From Diploptera punctata (lineage: Eukaryota; Arthropoda; Insecta; Blattodea; Blaberidae), in contig JASPKZ010007550.1 of assembly GCA_030220185.1 (NCBI GenBank), positions 1 through 64,000 on the forward strand: a stretch of DNA of 64,000 nt, written 5' to 3'. Each line of letters opens with the position of its first letter. The stretch's first letter is position 1. The translations under genes were made by a program, and so were the position numbers. A model generated the notes under the pieces. The model saw only the letters and a program-made list of their open reading frames with translations. It did not search any database and had not been told where the DNA came from. Shown piece by piece: positions 32,801 through 43,694 of this stretch.

Positions 32801-33470
32801 TAGGATAGTACTATGTGGTCGTAAAGACCAAGTATATTCCGCTGGGAACCGCTAGCAGGAACAAAAAAATAGTAATCGTGGAAGTATGGAGGAGAACATC
32901 TTAGAGTATGAAGTCGTCTGAGAGATAGAAGATGTGTATGACACAGAATCCCTCTCTCCCCTGAAAATGTGTGAATCGTGTAGCAGAGAGCTTTACCATT
33001 TGTTCAGCTAATGGCAAGAATATGGCCCTCTTTCCTGTCCACTTCAATCCGATACAACGTCTCCAAATCCTATTTAGTCCACGCGAGCGCGCCAAAATAT
33101 GGAAAATACTTCCCCTCCTCAAAATTTAATTTCCTACTTTCAAGATGGTGTCCAATGTAATGGTAACACAAAGATAAATAAAAAAGAAGGAAATTTAAAA
33201 TTGTATTAAAAATAGTAACTTTTTTGTTTACTATGCATCCATACAATGAAAATGGATTATCCACTTTTTCTCACTTTATCTTGAAATGAACATGACGGTT
33301 GATAATTGAAGATATCCTTCGAAAAAGGATATAAACATTGATTTTCTTCAATTATTATATAAATGTGCTAAATTAATACAGTTTTATTGTTTATTTATTG
33401 TAATATTTCTCACTTATTCTGCAAGTAGTTGGCGTGATGCTAAGTAGGCCTATGTGGTACTAAAACTTCA
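32801..33470. other. unassigned DNA
   Basis: No recognised element. Short open frames at 32901-33264 (-) have no domain that I know. Confidence 0.45.
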
Positions 33471-33474
33471 AGCG

Positions 33475-33608
33475 CGACAGGCCTAAAAGGCCCTTGGCCT
33501 ACCAGCCAGCTGCTGTCTTCACATCCACACGTGTTAATCACAGAAATAGACGATCATCAAGCCAGTGTAGGGGTGACATGCGGTCAGCATGTCTTCTCAA
33601 CCTGAAGT
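33475..33608 (-). mobile_element. SINE-B 3' fragment
   Basis: Reversed SINE-B tail: gcgcgacaggcctaaaaggc, ccttggcctaccagccagct and cagcatgtcttctcaacctg. The tRNA head is missing. Confidence 0.7.
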
Positions 33609-33681
33609 ATGTGGTATTATTTACTGTCAAATAGTAATCAGAAATTATTATAACATCAGGTAGCTCAGGCGTCCTTCGCCC

Positions 33682-33920
33682 AATTTAGGTTAACTTTTGT
33701 GAAGTAAGATATTTTAAATTTTAATTCTTGAACTAAATTAATTACGATACATAAATATTTTCCCAAATTATTGCTAAATTATAAACCACACGGAAGAAGA
33801 AATTTAGGTTAACTTTTGTGAAGTAAGATATTTTAAATTTTAATTCTTGAACTAAATTAATTACGATACATAAATATTTTCCAAAATTATTGCTAAATTA
33901 TAAACCACAAGGAAGAAGAA
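33682..33920. repeat. 119-bp tandem duplication
   Basis: Units 33682-33800 and 33801-33920 are nearly identical (a handful of differences). Each ends with ctaaattataaaccacacgg followed by aagaagaa, LINE-E coding sequence (NYKPHGRRN). The duplication therefore took place within a LINE-E copy. Confidence 0.9.
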
Positions 33921-34430
33921 ATGCCAGACGTCCACACAGAAGATGGTCTCAACAATTTTAACAAATCCACCGCTGTGGTCTCGAGGTAGCGTGCTGCTTT
34001 GTCACGCAGCGGGCCCGGGTTCGATCCCCGGTCGGGACAGTTTTTCTGGGTGAGGTTTTTATCGGGGTTTTTCCTCATCTGTAAGACGAATGTCAGGAAA
34101 ACTTTAAGGCCCAAACGGTCCCCGAAATCATATGGCCATCGCAATCATCATCATTCATATTCATCTTAGATTAAGCTTAGGATTAGGGACTCTCCTGGCG
34201 CACCAATATCACCTTCACCCATCAGATCATCGGGTCAACGTAACCCCGCCTTCCAGGCGCCCCAATCTCAGAAGTGGATTACAAGTACGCCATGCCAGGA
34301 GAGAACAGCAGGAATGTCGAAAGACAACTTGGGGCATTTGCAAAAAAAAAAAAAATTTAACAATTCTAGCTTTCATGAAACCGGAACGAGCCAACAGGCT
34401 TAATCCCTGGATGGTGATGAAGAAGAAGAC
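33905..34430 (+). mobile_element. LINE-E 3' end split by SINE-A
   Basis: Left part reads GRRNARRPHRRW. Right part (34355-34430) has ggaacgagccaacaggctta and a gatgaagaagaagac end. SINE-A copy 3 sits between them. Confidence 0.7.
33960..34362 (+). mobile_element. SINE-A copy 3 (beta tail)
   Basis: tRNA-Asp-like head at 33966. The body is as in the other copies, but the 3' module is the beta tail (ttaggattagggactctcct, cttccaggcgccccaatctc), ending in poly-A at 34342-34354. The flanks ttttaacaa and atttaacaa look like a decayed TSD. Confidence 0.85.
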
Positions 34431-34782
34431 AAATATTTTAAAATTAAAATAATGAATGTTACCTTCTTTTGATATGTATTAATCTTACAGTACATCTTTA
34501 ATATTTCTTTCTCAGTTTGGCATTATTCTATGATATATTGTTTTGTAATTTATTCTGTTTTGTATTACGTAATTAATTTTGATTTGTTGGAATATACTTT
34601 GTTTTGAAGCTTGCTCCTATAGGCCTCTTTGAATTTTATATTTTTCCCCCATTAGCTATAGCTTTGTATAGTATATTTTCCGTATCAATTAAATTCAGTA
34701 ACTAAACTGTCCTCGACTAGATTCGCTTGCTCATTACTGTGAACAATAATTTATTTTGACTAAAAATTCACTCTGATAATCA
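34431..34782. other. AT-rich, retroposon 3'-UTR-like
   Basis: 34600-34760 weakly resembles the 3'-UTR-like block at 480-650 (cttgctcctata, cgcttgctcatta, acaataatttattt). Otherwise nothing. Confidence 0.3.
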
Positions 34783-35416
34783 TAAATAATGCCACGAGTG
34801 ATTTAAAATTTTTTCTAGAGGGTTTAGAAATCAAGAGTGACATTTGTTAGGACTATTTAACGAATAAAATTAAGCTGTTTGCTAACAAATCGTTATTTAA
34901 ATATAGGTATTTTAAAATATGTATATATTTAATGTAAACAGCGATGTTTGAAAACAAATGAGAAATGTTTGGTTAAGTTTCATTTGTTCTTCCACAGCAA
35001 CTAGATCATATTATTTATTGCCAAATATTATCACAATATTGTAAGAATGCACTCTAGTGGAGAAAAAATTAAACACATCAAACTGTACATTATAACCAAC
35101 ATTATAGCTTATTAATTATTTTTTTAGGAAACAACTCGGTAAAATAATTATTTAAAAACACAATTATCATATGTGCAGTTCGAAGGAATCTTTTCATTTT
35201 TTGCTATATTCAACGTATTTGTTGGAGAGTCAGTCACTGCAAAATAATACCTTGACCTGTTTAGAATATTACAAAGATGGTGCTTTCTTTATTTTGTTAA
35301 AAAATAATTCGACAAATTCGAAGTGAAACACGACTGTGATTGGTTGTAAAACAAAATTCATTGAATCGTGATTGGTCATTGCCCACCATTTGGGGCATGA
35401 CTTAAATAATCACAGA
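34783..35416 (+). mobile_element. MITE-1 copy 3
   Basis: Left end ataatgccacgagtgattt, central acagcgatgtttgaaaacaa and ctctagtggagaaaaaatta, right end gtgattggttgtaaaacaaa and ggggcatgacttaaat. No ORF conserved between copies. Confidence 0.75.
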
Positions 35417-35587
35417 AACAAAACAATACATTTCCGAACATAGGTTCACCAAAAATGTAATTTGAAGTCTTCTGCACAACCTCCATAACCGTGTAATATA
35501 TCATAAACACCTTATTTTAAAGCCAAAATGAGCAGGCATAACTGTTAAGACAATAAAATTTGAACTAAAGTAGAATACGTTACAATC

Positions 35588-36861
35588 ACCGTATTTTACA
35601 AACTATAAAACGTTACGGACTATAAGACACACCTTAATTTTTAAGCAGTTTAAAAAAAGAACAATTTTACCATTTTTATTAGATTGCAAAGCCAGACTAA
35701 AAACAAATTCTTAGTTTATAAAACCGTTCTGATCTTTAAAATCCCTGAAAATTGTCATCTGAACTTTCTTCTTCTTCTTCATCGTCCTATCTATATATAT
35801 ATAAGATGATCTTTACTGCCATCGAGAGCATTACTTAAGCTACGAGTTATTGGTAAATCCAGAAAATTGGATAAACTTGGGTAAATTTCTGGACAAAACG
35901 CGGAAAATAAGAACAACACTCATTCATGAATAAATATATGTTATCAAAATGCAATAACATTAATTCTTAATAATTATATATAAATTAATTAATGTATAAT
36001 GCTATTGTGTTATTATTTAATTGTAATATTACTGTGTTTTCTTTATGTAATTGTAATGTTATGGTTTTTAGTGTATAATGCTATTGTGTTATTATTTAAT
36101 TGTAATATTATTGCGTTTTCTTTATGTAATTGTAATGTTATTGCTTTTTTTGTTGTTGTTTATTTTTCTTCACACTAGTAGCAATTATTACTTCATTGTA
36201 ACGGACTGTCAACAGCACGTACGGCTTACTGCCCGTGCGACCCATATTTGTAAATAATATTGTAAATATCTTACTTTTTGTCTAATAAACTACCGCCGCC
36301 ACCGCCACTACCACTACCACTACCACTACCACTACTACTACCACTACTACTACCACTACTGCTACCACTACTACTAAAGCCACAATTCTTGAAAGATCTA
36401 ACAATAATGTCTTCTCTCACTCTAGACCACGACTGTTTCATCCACTGACACACTTGTTTGATTGTATTTCGTTTTAAACTCCCTTTGGCGTGAATTAATG
36501 TTGGGTTTCATCCATCATCCATTTGTTCAAGTTCACTGGCATCATAGATTGCAATGACGCATCATAGGCTAAACAGTGTTCTGAGTTTGTTATGAGGCGG
36601 GAGGGAGACAGCGTTAGCAAGCTTGTGAATCCCCGCAACTCAAGTTCGTCTCATCGGTGCACTGCTGCTGCCATTTGAATTCAATGTTGGCAGATAGAGA
36701 TAATTCCCGCGGCATCCAATATATGACCACTTTTAAGACTGGCGGGAATTTTAAATCAAACACTGGATATTTTTATATTAATTTCGAGCATAAGACGCAC
36801 CTGAATTTTGGAGGCATTTATTCGAAGAAAAAAGTGCGTCTTATAGTCCGTAAAATACGGT
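35588..36861. mobile_element. DNA transposon/MITE with GGACTATAAGACGCAC termini
   Basis: The left end (35588-35633) has accgtattttac, a short insertion, then cggactataagacacacc. The right end (36834-36861), reversed, is ACCGTATTTTACGGACTATA followed by AGACGCAC. The interior holds repeat Y with its trinucleotide tail (35861-36377) and no transposase. Termini of this type recur in animal DNA transposons; I do not assign the superfamily. Confidence 0.6.
35861..36377 (+). repeat. repeat Y copy 2 with (ACC/ACT)n tail, nested in the DNA transposon
   Basis: Same 3'-UTR-like sequence as 24925-25254. It contains an internal 79-bp tandem duplication (from about 35993 and 36072, tgtataatgctattgtgtta). 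After tctaataaa the tail is a (CCGCCA)/(CTACCA)/(CTACTA) trinucleotide run at 36288-36377. The Ser/Gly frame across it is an artefact. Confidence 0.65.
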
Positions 36862-36869
36862 ATAGTTAA

Positions 36870-37400
36870 TTATAAATTCTCTCGCTTTGCGAACTGAGGG
36901 ATACACAAAAGTAAATAGCACTACTTAGCATTGGCATCAAGACTTGAAAAGTAGGTTAGTAAACAAGTTGACAATCAATAATGTTGAATGTCTTGTTACG
37001 TCCCCTTCTTCAGAGTGTTATATGTTGTCATTATTGAAGAGGGTTCGATAGGGTATTACTCATCCGGAATAGTAGTATGGGGTGAATTATGACATAGGGG
37101 AGACGATGTCCACTCGATGACCCTACACAACACATATTCATAAGATGACCAGTAAACACAAGTTCAAGACCTCCCTTCATTTTCTTTATGTTTCCCCCCC
37201 ACACGTTCGTTTTATTAAACTCTCTACTTTTCTAAATAATTCAATCAAAATAGTAATTTATATTGTACCGATTATTTCGAAAGTCTTGCACCATTGATAG
37301 AGGAGGTAAGAGGAATTGTTTTTATGTGCAAAAACGTTTGTAGATTCATCATTTTACATCTATAACCATTGATCATGTGAATTGAGAAAGTATAGTAATG
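36870..37400. other. unassigned DNA
   Basis: No recognised element; includes an 8-base C run near 37193. Confidence 0.45.
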
Positions 37401-37404
37401 TAAT

Positions 37405-37592
37405 TCCACTGGAGGCCTCAAGACCCTTTGGGTCGCAGGAAGTTAAGGCTACTTCATTATTAGACGATCGGCACGAGTTGTCAGCCGGGTTGTCAGCCCT
37501 GCGTGACGGTCGCCTTTACCACAGAACAAAAGTCTGGTACTCGTTTTCGTTAGAGCCTTAGTCGTCCCCAGGGTCATAGTGTCCCCTGGGAC
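37405..37592 (-). mobile_element. SINE-D tail fragment
   Basis: Reversed, it matches SINE-D: aaaacgagtaccagactttt, gtcacgcagggctgacaacc and a final tcctgcgacccaaagg block. The head is missing. Confidence 0.6.
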
Positions 37593-37608
37593 TTACTATT
37601 ACCATTAT

Positions 37609-37611
37609 TAC

Positions 37612-37651
<40 letters not shown>

Positions 37652-37670
37652 GTTATTATTATTATTATTT
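37609..37670. repeat. (TTA)n microsatellite
   Basis: About 20 TTA units adjoining a LINE endonuclease fragment. Confidence 0.95.
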
Positions 37671-37671
37671 T

Positions 37672-38030
37672 AAGCCATGGTTTAGTGTTTTCATTTCCTT
37701 TATGATGTCATCCATTTTATTTTGAATCCCCCGAATATTCCATGTTCCAACAAGAAATGTCCTTTTTCTTTGCTTTTTTCGTCTTCGTTTATTTCCGCCC
37801 GGCTTTAAATCTTTAGGGTTTTTAGCATGTTGTGTTTTTTGTGACAAACAGTGAGCTGGCCTGATGCATCAACCCCCAACCTGGAGGACCAGGTGATTTG
37901 TGGTCAAGGTATTCTTTCTCCAGCCTTTATCAAACCAATGACCAACTGAAAGGCAGCAGTGTCTGTACTCTAGATACGAGGCCCTCACAGGGTACTATGA
38001 ACCGGGCGTACTGAACCCTAGTTTTTTTAA
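37672..38030 (-). pseudogene. LINE 5' end: leader and start of APE endonuclease
   Basis: The minus strand opens with MSQKTQHAKNPKDLKPGGNK, a basic RRRKKQRKR stretch, then TFLVGTWNIRGIQNKMDDII. WNIRG is the first motif of AP-endonuclease-type domains of RTE-like LINEs (craniofacial development protein 2-like). Upstream of the ATG is about 180 bp of 5' leader (37850-38030). Everything after about 60 codons is replaced by (TTA)n. Which LINE family it belonged to is unclear. Confidence 0.6.
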
Positions 38031-38801
38031 CGAACAAGAGGACTGGAGTAAATGGAGTGGATGAATAGAGACGAGTGGAGAAGAAAAATAAAACTTTAGG
38101 CACAGAAATATGTGTAAACATTTAAAACCTGTACTTACTTACTCACTGGCATTATCGAACCCGTAGGTTCATGGCCGCACGGACATAACCTCTCCATACA
38201 TCCCTATCCTGAGCTAATGCTTTCCAATCATTCCCTGTATAATCTACTTCTCTCAAATCATAGTTAATGTTGTTCTCCCACCTCATTCTTGGTCTATCAA
38301 CTGGGCGTTTTCCCTCTGGCTTTCCTACAAGAAACTTCCATGCAAGTCTCTCATTCCCCATACGTGCAACATGTCCTGCCCATCGCAGTCTACGAGACTT
38401 AACTGTTCTTATTATATCTGGCTTCCTATAAAGACCATGTAGTTCATTGTTATGTAGTCTTCTCCATTCACCTGTCTGTTCATCTCTCTTTGGTCCAAAA
38501 ATGTTCCTAAGAACTTTATTCTCAAAAACTCGTAATCTAATTTCCGCCCTTAAAGTAAGAGTCCATGTTTCGCACCCATATAATATAACTGGTAGAATAA
38601 TAGTTTTATATATTTTCAGCTTAACGTTTTTTTGAAAGGAGTTGGGACATCAAGAGTCTCTGCAATGCATAATAGCACGCATTTCCAGAATTGAGCCTAT
38701 GTTTAATTTCTTTGTGCATCTCATTCCTACTTGTGATTATTAATTAAAAACCTGTATATAAATGAATTATTATTATTATTATGATTATCATTTTGATGAT
38801 G

Positions 38802-38839
<38 letters not shown>

Positions 38840-38845
38840 TATTAT
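38005..38845 (+). mobile_element. LINE-D 3' end with (ATT)n tail, split by LINE-R
   Basis: aacaagaggactggagtaaa and aactttaggcacagaaatat match the LINE-D 3' end (compare 6150-6240 reversed). The sequence continues across the LINE-R insert (38134-38746) into tataaatgaattattatt and an ATT-rich tail to about 38845. Confidence 0.7.
38124..38756 (-). mobile_element. LINE-R copy with 10-bp TSD nested in LINE-D
   Basis: Insert 38134-38746 between AAAACCTGTA repeats (38124-38133, 38747-38756). The minus strand reads the thumb region to the C-terminus: GNERLAWKFLVGKPEGKRP, VDRPRMRWENNINYDLREVD, AAMNLRVR. The last 69 codons are open; upstream there is one frameshift in a T/A run near 38628. 5'-truncated. 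Confidence 0.85.
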
Positions 38846-38849
38846 TGTT

Positions 38850-39410
38850 GTACAGTTAAATATGACTTATATATACAATTTGAACGTACCTTATTTTTAT
38901 GTTACACAATAAGTCGTGATGGTGAATGTGTCTTTATTTTGAAACCAAGAAATTACGATTTCTTGGAATATGTTTAACTTGATATGAAAAACCTTTCATA
39001 ACAGTGTCGGTCTTGTTTAAACATGTGTTCCTTGCATGAAAGGAAAAATTAAAAGCATATGAAGTTCTGGATTCCATCTTCACCGGTCGAGAAAACAAGC
39101 TGCCTTATGAAATTAGATGCTGGAGATTAGAAATCTGATTCTTTCTCTCTTCTTTACGAGGAACCGCTCCGAACACTACATGGTACTGTGTAGTGTGCAT
39201 TCGTTCCAAACTGATTAAAAACGTCATATCGTAATATTCACAAGAAATCATCTGGCATCTTTCCTTACGCATTAGCATTGCAACTCTGTACATTAGCTAA
39301 AATTATGATTATGTTTATTAAGCCCTTGCTAATGTCGGAGAAAAGTTATCAATCGTATGTGGATAATTTAAAGAGAGTTATGAACTTTTGCAAAAATATC
39401 ATTAACTGCG
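38850..39410. other. unassigned DNA
   Basis: No recognised element. Confidence 0.45.
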
Positions 39411-39785
39411 ATAAGACTTCGTCCCGCGCCGTGGCCGAGTGGTTAAAGCAAGATGCCTTGGCGCATAGCTATGGGATTTGCGCAGTTTCGAGTTCCCATG
39501 AGGAAAGACATTTTCTTATGGAATTTTGGCCAGTGTAGGACCGGTGCCCACCCAGCTACGTGAGGCATTTGGGTAGCTACAATGAGTAGCAATTCCAGGT
39601 TGAGAAGACCAGCTGTATGTAACGGCTGGGGGACCCGACATGCTGACAACATGTCACCCCCTCACTGACTTGTGATCATCTACCTCTGTGATTAACATGT
39701 GTGGACGTGAGGCCAGCAGCCGGCTGGTAGAACAAGGGCTTTCTAGGTCTGGCGCACTTGGAGCTTTTTTTTTGCATAAGACTTC
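39411..39785 (+). mobile_element. SINE-B copy with 10-bp TSD
   Basis: Insert 39421-39775 between exact ATAAGACTTC repeats. The head gccgtggccgagtggttaaa has a clear box A; box B is degraded (cagtttcgagttcc). A full body and a T-run end complete it. The TSD defines the family boundaries: tcccgcgcc at the 5' end, a run of T then gc at the 3' end. Confidence 0.92.
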
Positions 39786-40087
39786 AGAAAATTGGGATAA
39801 ATGAAAACCCTAATGGTCTTGGAACTGTAAAATTATATAATATGTATATACATATTGCAGTCCATCCCTTTCTCTACCTGACCTTCTAAAATACATTATT
39901 AATTCGTATCCCAGAAGATAAATTTACATTGAACTACTGTATGTCATTATTCACAAAAGCAAATTTACTAGATAGAATTATATTTCCTCTGTTTTATAAC
40001 AAAAATGGTAGGCCCATCAATGTTTTAGGTAAAGTTATTGTTCAAGTTCACGTTTGTTCGTCGAATGCAAGATCACAATTATTGTAG
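39786..40087. other. unassigned AT-rich DNA
   Basis: Nothing recognised. Confidence 0.45.
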
Positions 40088-40137
<50 letters not shown>

Positions 40138-40345
40138 CACCATCATGGTAGGCCGTCGGCCTGTTCCGCTCTCAGAATTCATATTCCCATCGTCTTCTAG
40201 GACGTCCCACATCTCTCTAGCCTTGAGATTGGTACAACAGTGCTTTTTTGTTAGCCTACAAGAGTCCATTCTTAAAATATGTTCATGCCATTTTTGTTTA
40301 TGGTTTTGTATTTTTTCATTTAGTTTAAACATTTTGAGTATTTGC
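40088..40345 (-). mobile_element. LINE-E 3' end with (AAT)n tail
   Basis: The minus strand reads NHKQKWHEHILRMDSCRLTK and on to a degraded GRRP end, then (ATT)n, which reads as (AAT)n on the plus strand at 40088-40137. Confidence 0.65.
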
Positions 40346-40370
40346 CTAATTGTTTCACAAGAAATGAGGA

Positions 40371-40450
40371 TAATGAGAAGTTTAAATATACAGGGGATGA
40401 TTGGAAAATATTAATTCAGAATAGGGATGTGTAGAAAGAGAAAGAGAGAG

Positions 40451-40481
<31 letters not shown>

Positions 40482-40590
40482 GAAAGAGAAAGAGAGAGAG
40501 AGAGAGAGACAGACAGAAAGAGCTTATGTCCGCGCGGCCATGAACCTACGGGTTTGATAGTCCAAGTGAGTTAGTTAATGAGAAGTTTAA
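40371..40590 (+). mobile_element. LINE-R 3' end with 15-bp TSD and internal (GA)n expansion
   Basis: Insert 40386-40575 between exact repeats TAATGAGAAGTTTAA (40371-40385, 40576-40590). The C-terminal coding sequence is split at 40437-40520 by about 85 bp of GA/GAAA repeats, exactly where the element normally has ggagagc. It ends gtttgatagtccaagtgagt. Confidence 0.9.
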
Positions 40591-41610
40591 TATATTTTAA
40601 GTGGGATTCTGTCTTTTTTTCTTTTTTAGAAAAAAAATATGGGGTCTCTAATGAGTAGAGGGACATGCCGCGTCGGTTGGGAGATTCTGACCTAGATACA
40701 CTTGTACCAGTGGAATTAAACAGGTTTTTATACGCAAGACCCTCTTGATAGAACAGTTGGTAGCTGTCGGCTATTAGATGAAGGCTCTTGATCGGCTCTT
40801 CTGCTCCACAGGCTCACAGAATAGCCCTGCCCGTCGATCGATACTTGTCAGGGTGAGTAATTGGACACGAAAGTGCAATTCGGGATATTTCATATTTGGG
40901 ATCCCCGGGTGAACGTTTCTAACTACCAGCAATGGGAGAATGAGGGAGGAACCCCCCCCCCCCAACATTCAGTTGAATACTCGAACCTTCCCTCCAAATC
41001 CCACTCACCCCTACCCTAAAGCCTCGGTCCAATCTAACCCTGCAGTCAACCAGAGAGTGAGAGAGAGTGAGAGGGTGGGTCACCCTCTCGGAAATAACCC
41101 TTAACCCTCCATTGACCTTAAATTTGAAACAAATGACAAGCTTACAGCTGTTGCTGAGCATGCAAATGCAAATGTCCTGTCAGGATTGGTTAATGACAAT
41201 TGGCTATCGTGGAGGCCTCGATCGCACTGAAATGGTAATAATAAATTCCCGATGACGTCTCTGACAGAACTGTTTCCGATGGAATTGAGGGGTGATGGTA
41301 TAGAGGACTCAATCCACTTCTCTAACACTATTGTTTAATGCAAGGCTTCAGTAATCCACGTACATACATATTTATTATTGTCTGTCCAGTAAGGTTTCCA
41401 ACATACCAGCTCCTGAATTGATTGCATGACATTAATAGTATCTCTTCTACTGCACTATACATGAGACTGTTCAGGTACTAAGTAGACTGCCTCATCTTTC
41501 TTCTCATTAATATGAAGACATTTTAATGAATACCAATTGTACAGCACACATTTTAGAACTAGAAACTCCAAGGTATTTTATTAGCTTTATATACGTTTCA
41601 AACTAATCTC
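40591..41610. other. unassigned, less AT-rich segment
   Basis: 40770-41340 is richer in GC than the surroundings. It has a run of 13 C near 40952, a gagagtgagagagagtgag patch and two atgcaaat-type octamers near 41160. No splice-consistent ORF is convincing. It may be unique host DNA or an unrecognised repeat. Confidence 0.4.
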
Positions 41611-42022
41611 CATGGCGCGACAAGACTTCAACTCCCTTCGGCTACCGGCCGTCTGCTGGTCTCACATCCATATGTACATTTAAAGGAGTGGTAAAATCAT
41701 CTAGACAGTATAAGAGTGATATGTGCTCAGTACATCCTGACATGACCTTCCCTCGAATAAGTAATATAAGTTTTAGACTCCTCCCTCCTCCTCTTACTCT
41801 CCTTCTAGCAAGAAAAGAGTTTCTTAGATATTATAGCTTAATTTCTCGATCTGAGGTCACTTCTTACTGTCTTATCTAAATTCATCAGGATTCTAGGCGA
41901 AAACTCTTTCCTTAAAGGCCGAAATTGCACCAGAAAAATTCTTCCCCTTGGGGATTTCAATCAAAGAATGCCCCTTAGCTCTGCAACAAGGCATGATGTC
42001 TTAGGCCACTCGGCTAAGATAA
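41611..42022 (-). mobile_element. SINE-B copy (reverse)
   Basis: ggcgcgacaagacttcaact at the left is the reversed 3' end. aaggcatgatgtcttaggcc and actcggctaa at the right are the reversed box A. The middle (about 41760-41930) is rearranged or carries extra sequence. Confidence 0.65.
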
Positions 42023-42033
42023 AGTACATATTA

Positions 42034-42296
42034 GGCTATTATATTATAACTAACTAACTAACTCACTGGCACTATCGAACCCGTAGGTTCACGGCCGCGC
42101 GGACATAAGCTCTCCATATATCTCTATCCTGAGCTAATGTTTTCCAATCATTCCCTGTATAATCTACTTCCTCAAATCATGGTTAATGTTATTCTCCCAC
42201 CTCATTCTTGGTCTACCAACTGGGCGTGGTTTTCCTACAAGAAGCTTCCGTGCACGTCTTTCATTCCTCATTCGTGCCACAGGCTATTACGTTATA
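42034..42296 (-). mobile_element. LINE-R 3' fragment with 15-bp TSD
   Basis: Insert 42049-42281 between GGCTATTATATTATA and GGCTATTACGTTATA. The two differences form a CG/TA pair, consistent with decay at a CpG. Begins with (AACT)n reversed tail and keeps the C-terminal coding part with a small deletion. Confidence 0.85.
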
Positions 42297-42860
42297 CAAC
42301 TACAAATAAAAATAGCACGTTACATTCAAACACCTTACAAAATTTAGTTTGTGAAATAGTATAAAAAATAACTAGAAGTGCTTGTGACATTGCGATTCCA
42401 TGAAATCATGCTATGTTTCCACCATATATTTATTTTGTTAATTCAGTAACGTAGCGTAATTAGAAGACCTATTAGAGATTTTGGAAAACAATTACGCCGA
42501 TAGTATTATAGAACAGGTTTACGGAAATAAAACAGTTATTTTTATCATATGTTTTACATATTCATGTAAATTGATTGGTGTTCCTTAGTAATTGTAAATG
42601 AATACATTATTATGGTAAATACTTAAAGTCATATACTGGATGCATCTCTCTTCCATTTCTTCGGAATGTAGACAACACTGCATTTTCTTGAATGGCATCG
42701 GAATTCAGATAGTTATAAATGAAATTAATTTATGCAACACGAATAGCCATAAACTGCCCCTGGCAGATATCGTCACTATGAATAAAACGATTTGTTTCCT
42801 AACCAAATAACTTGAGTTCAAATAAAACTATGAGAAGTTTATTTATTACATTTTATTATA
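42297..42860. other. unassigned AT-rich DNA
   Basis: Nothing recognised. Confidence 0.45.
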
Positions 42861-42861
42861 A

Positions 42862-43020
42862 TCCGTGTGTCCCGAGTGTGAAGATTTTCAGGCTCGTAAA
42901 AGATCCTTAAGCCTGAATGAAAAGGCCTCTAAGCAAAATTTACCGAATTTTCCCGTCCTAGTACTACCTTGGTTTCCTAGATGTCAGTATGAGCGGAGCG
43001 CTGACCACGGACCACTCAAA
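42862..43020 (+). mobile_element. SINE-C body fragment
   Basis: gtgtgaagattttcaggctc, aagcctgaatgaaaaggcct and aaatttaccgaatttt match the body of the SINE-C at 54712. The head is missing. Confidence 0.6.
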
Positions 43021-43274
43021 TTACATTTATACGAAAACAAGTGTAACTAAATTGGTTTGGTTCAAATTCTTCCCTGTAGGGGGAGAGCGCCTAAATATCT
43101 ATTAAGGGAAACATGGGCTTACAAGATACATGAAGATTTCGTCCTAAACTCAAAAATCGAATATTGAGTCAAATATTTAATAACGTACTTTTATTTGCGA
43201 TTTATTTAAAATTGCAACATGACTATACTACTGTTTAAATTAGCTTTCATTTTAAACAGTTTAGTTGTCCATCC

Positions 43275-43425
43275 CCCTGGCCTAGTCGGTAGAGTCCCGG
43301 CGACCTGGATTCGATTCCCGGTGAAGTAGGGAATTTAAATCTCCAACTATGCTCTGGGTGTGTCCTGTGTTTGTGATTGTATGTGTGAATAAGGTAAAAG
43401 GTGAACGAACGCAAAGAAAAAAAAA
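43275..43425 (+). mobile_element. tRNA-derived SINE, single copy
   Basis: gcctagtcggtagagtcccg (box A-like) and ggattcgattcccgg (box B) form a tRNA-like head. A short body ends gaacgcaaagaaaaaaa. Confidence 0.6.
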
Positions 43426-43694
43426 TGGACGTAAACGAAATAAAACAAGAAAAAATGTTGAATTGAATTTACAATTGAATAACTACATTTAATTTTAATA
43501 TTGGTGTTGTTGATGTATCTTGTTTATACGAAGGTTTGGTACTATCAAACATATGTTTATGTTCATTTAACTCTTCAAGTATTATTAATTACAGTTCATT
43601 AATTTAATAAACAATATTTGTGCATGGTGTATTTCATCCTAATGTTGTTATGGAGGAAGCCCTGGCATTGGCCTGGAGGCCTTCCATGTCCTTG
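43426..43694. other. unassigned DNA
   Basis: AT-rich; contains a short inverted ggaagc...ggaggccttcc patch near 43650-43690. Confidence 0.4.

Noticed and set aside
36271..36453. Ser/Gly-rich protein
   Set aside because: Read through the ACC/ACT trinucleotide tail of repeat Y.
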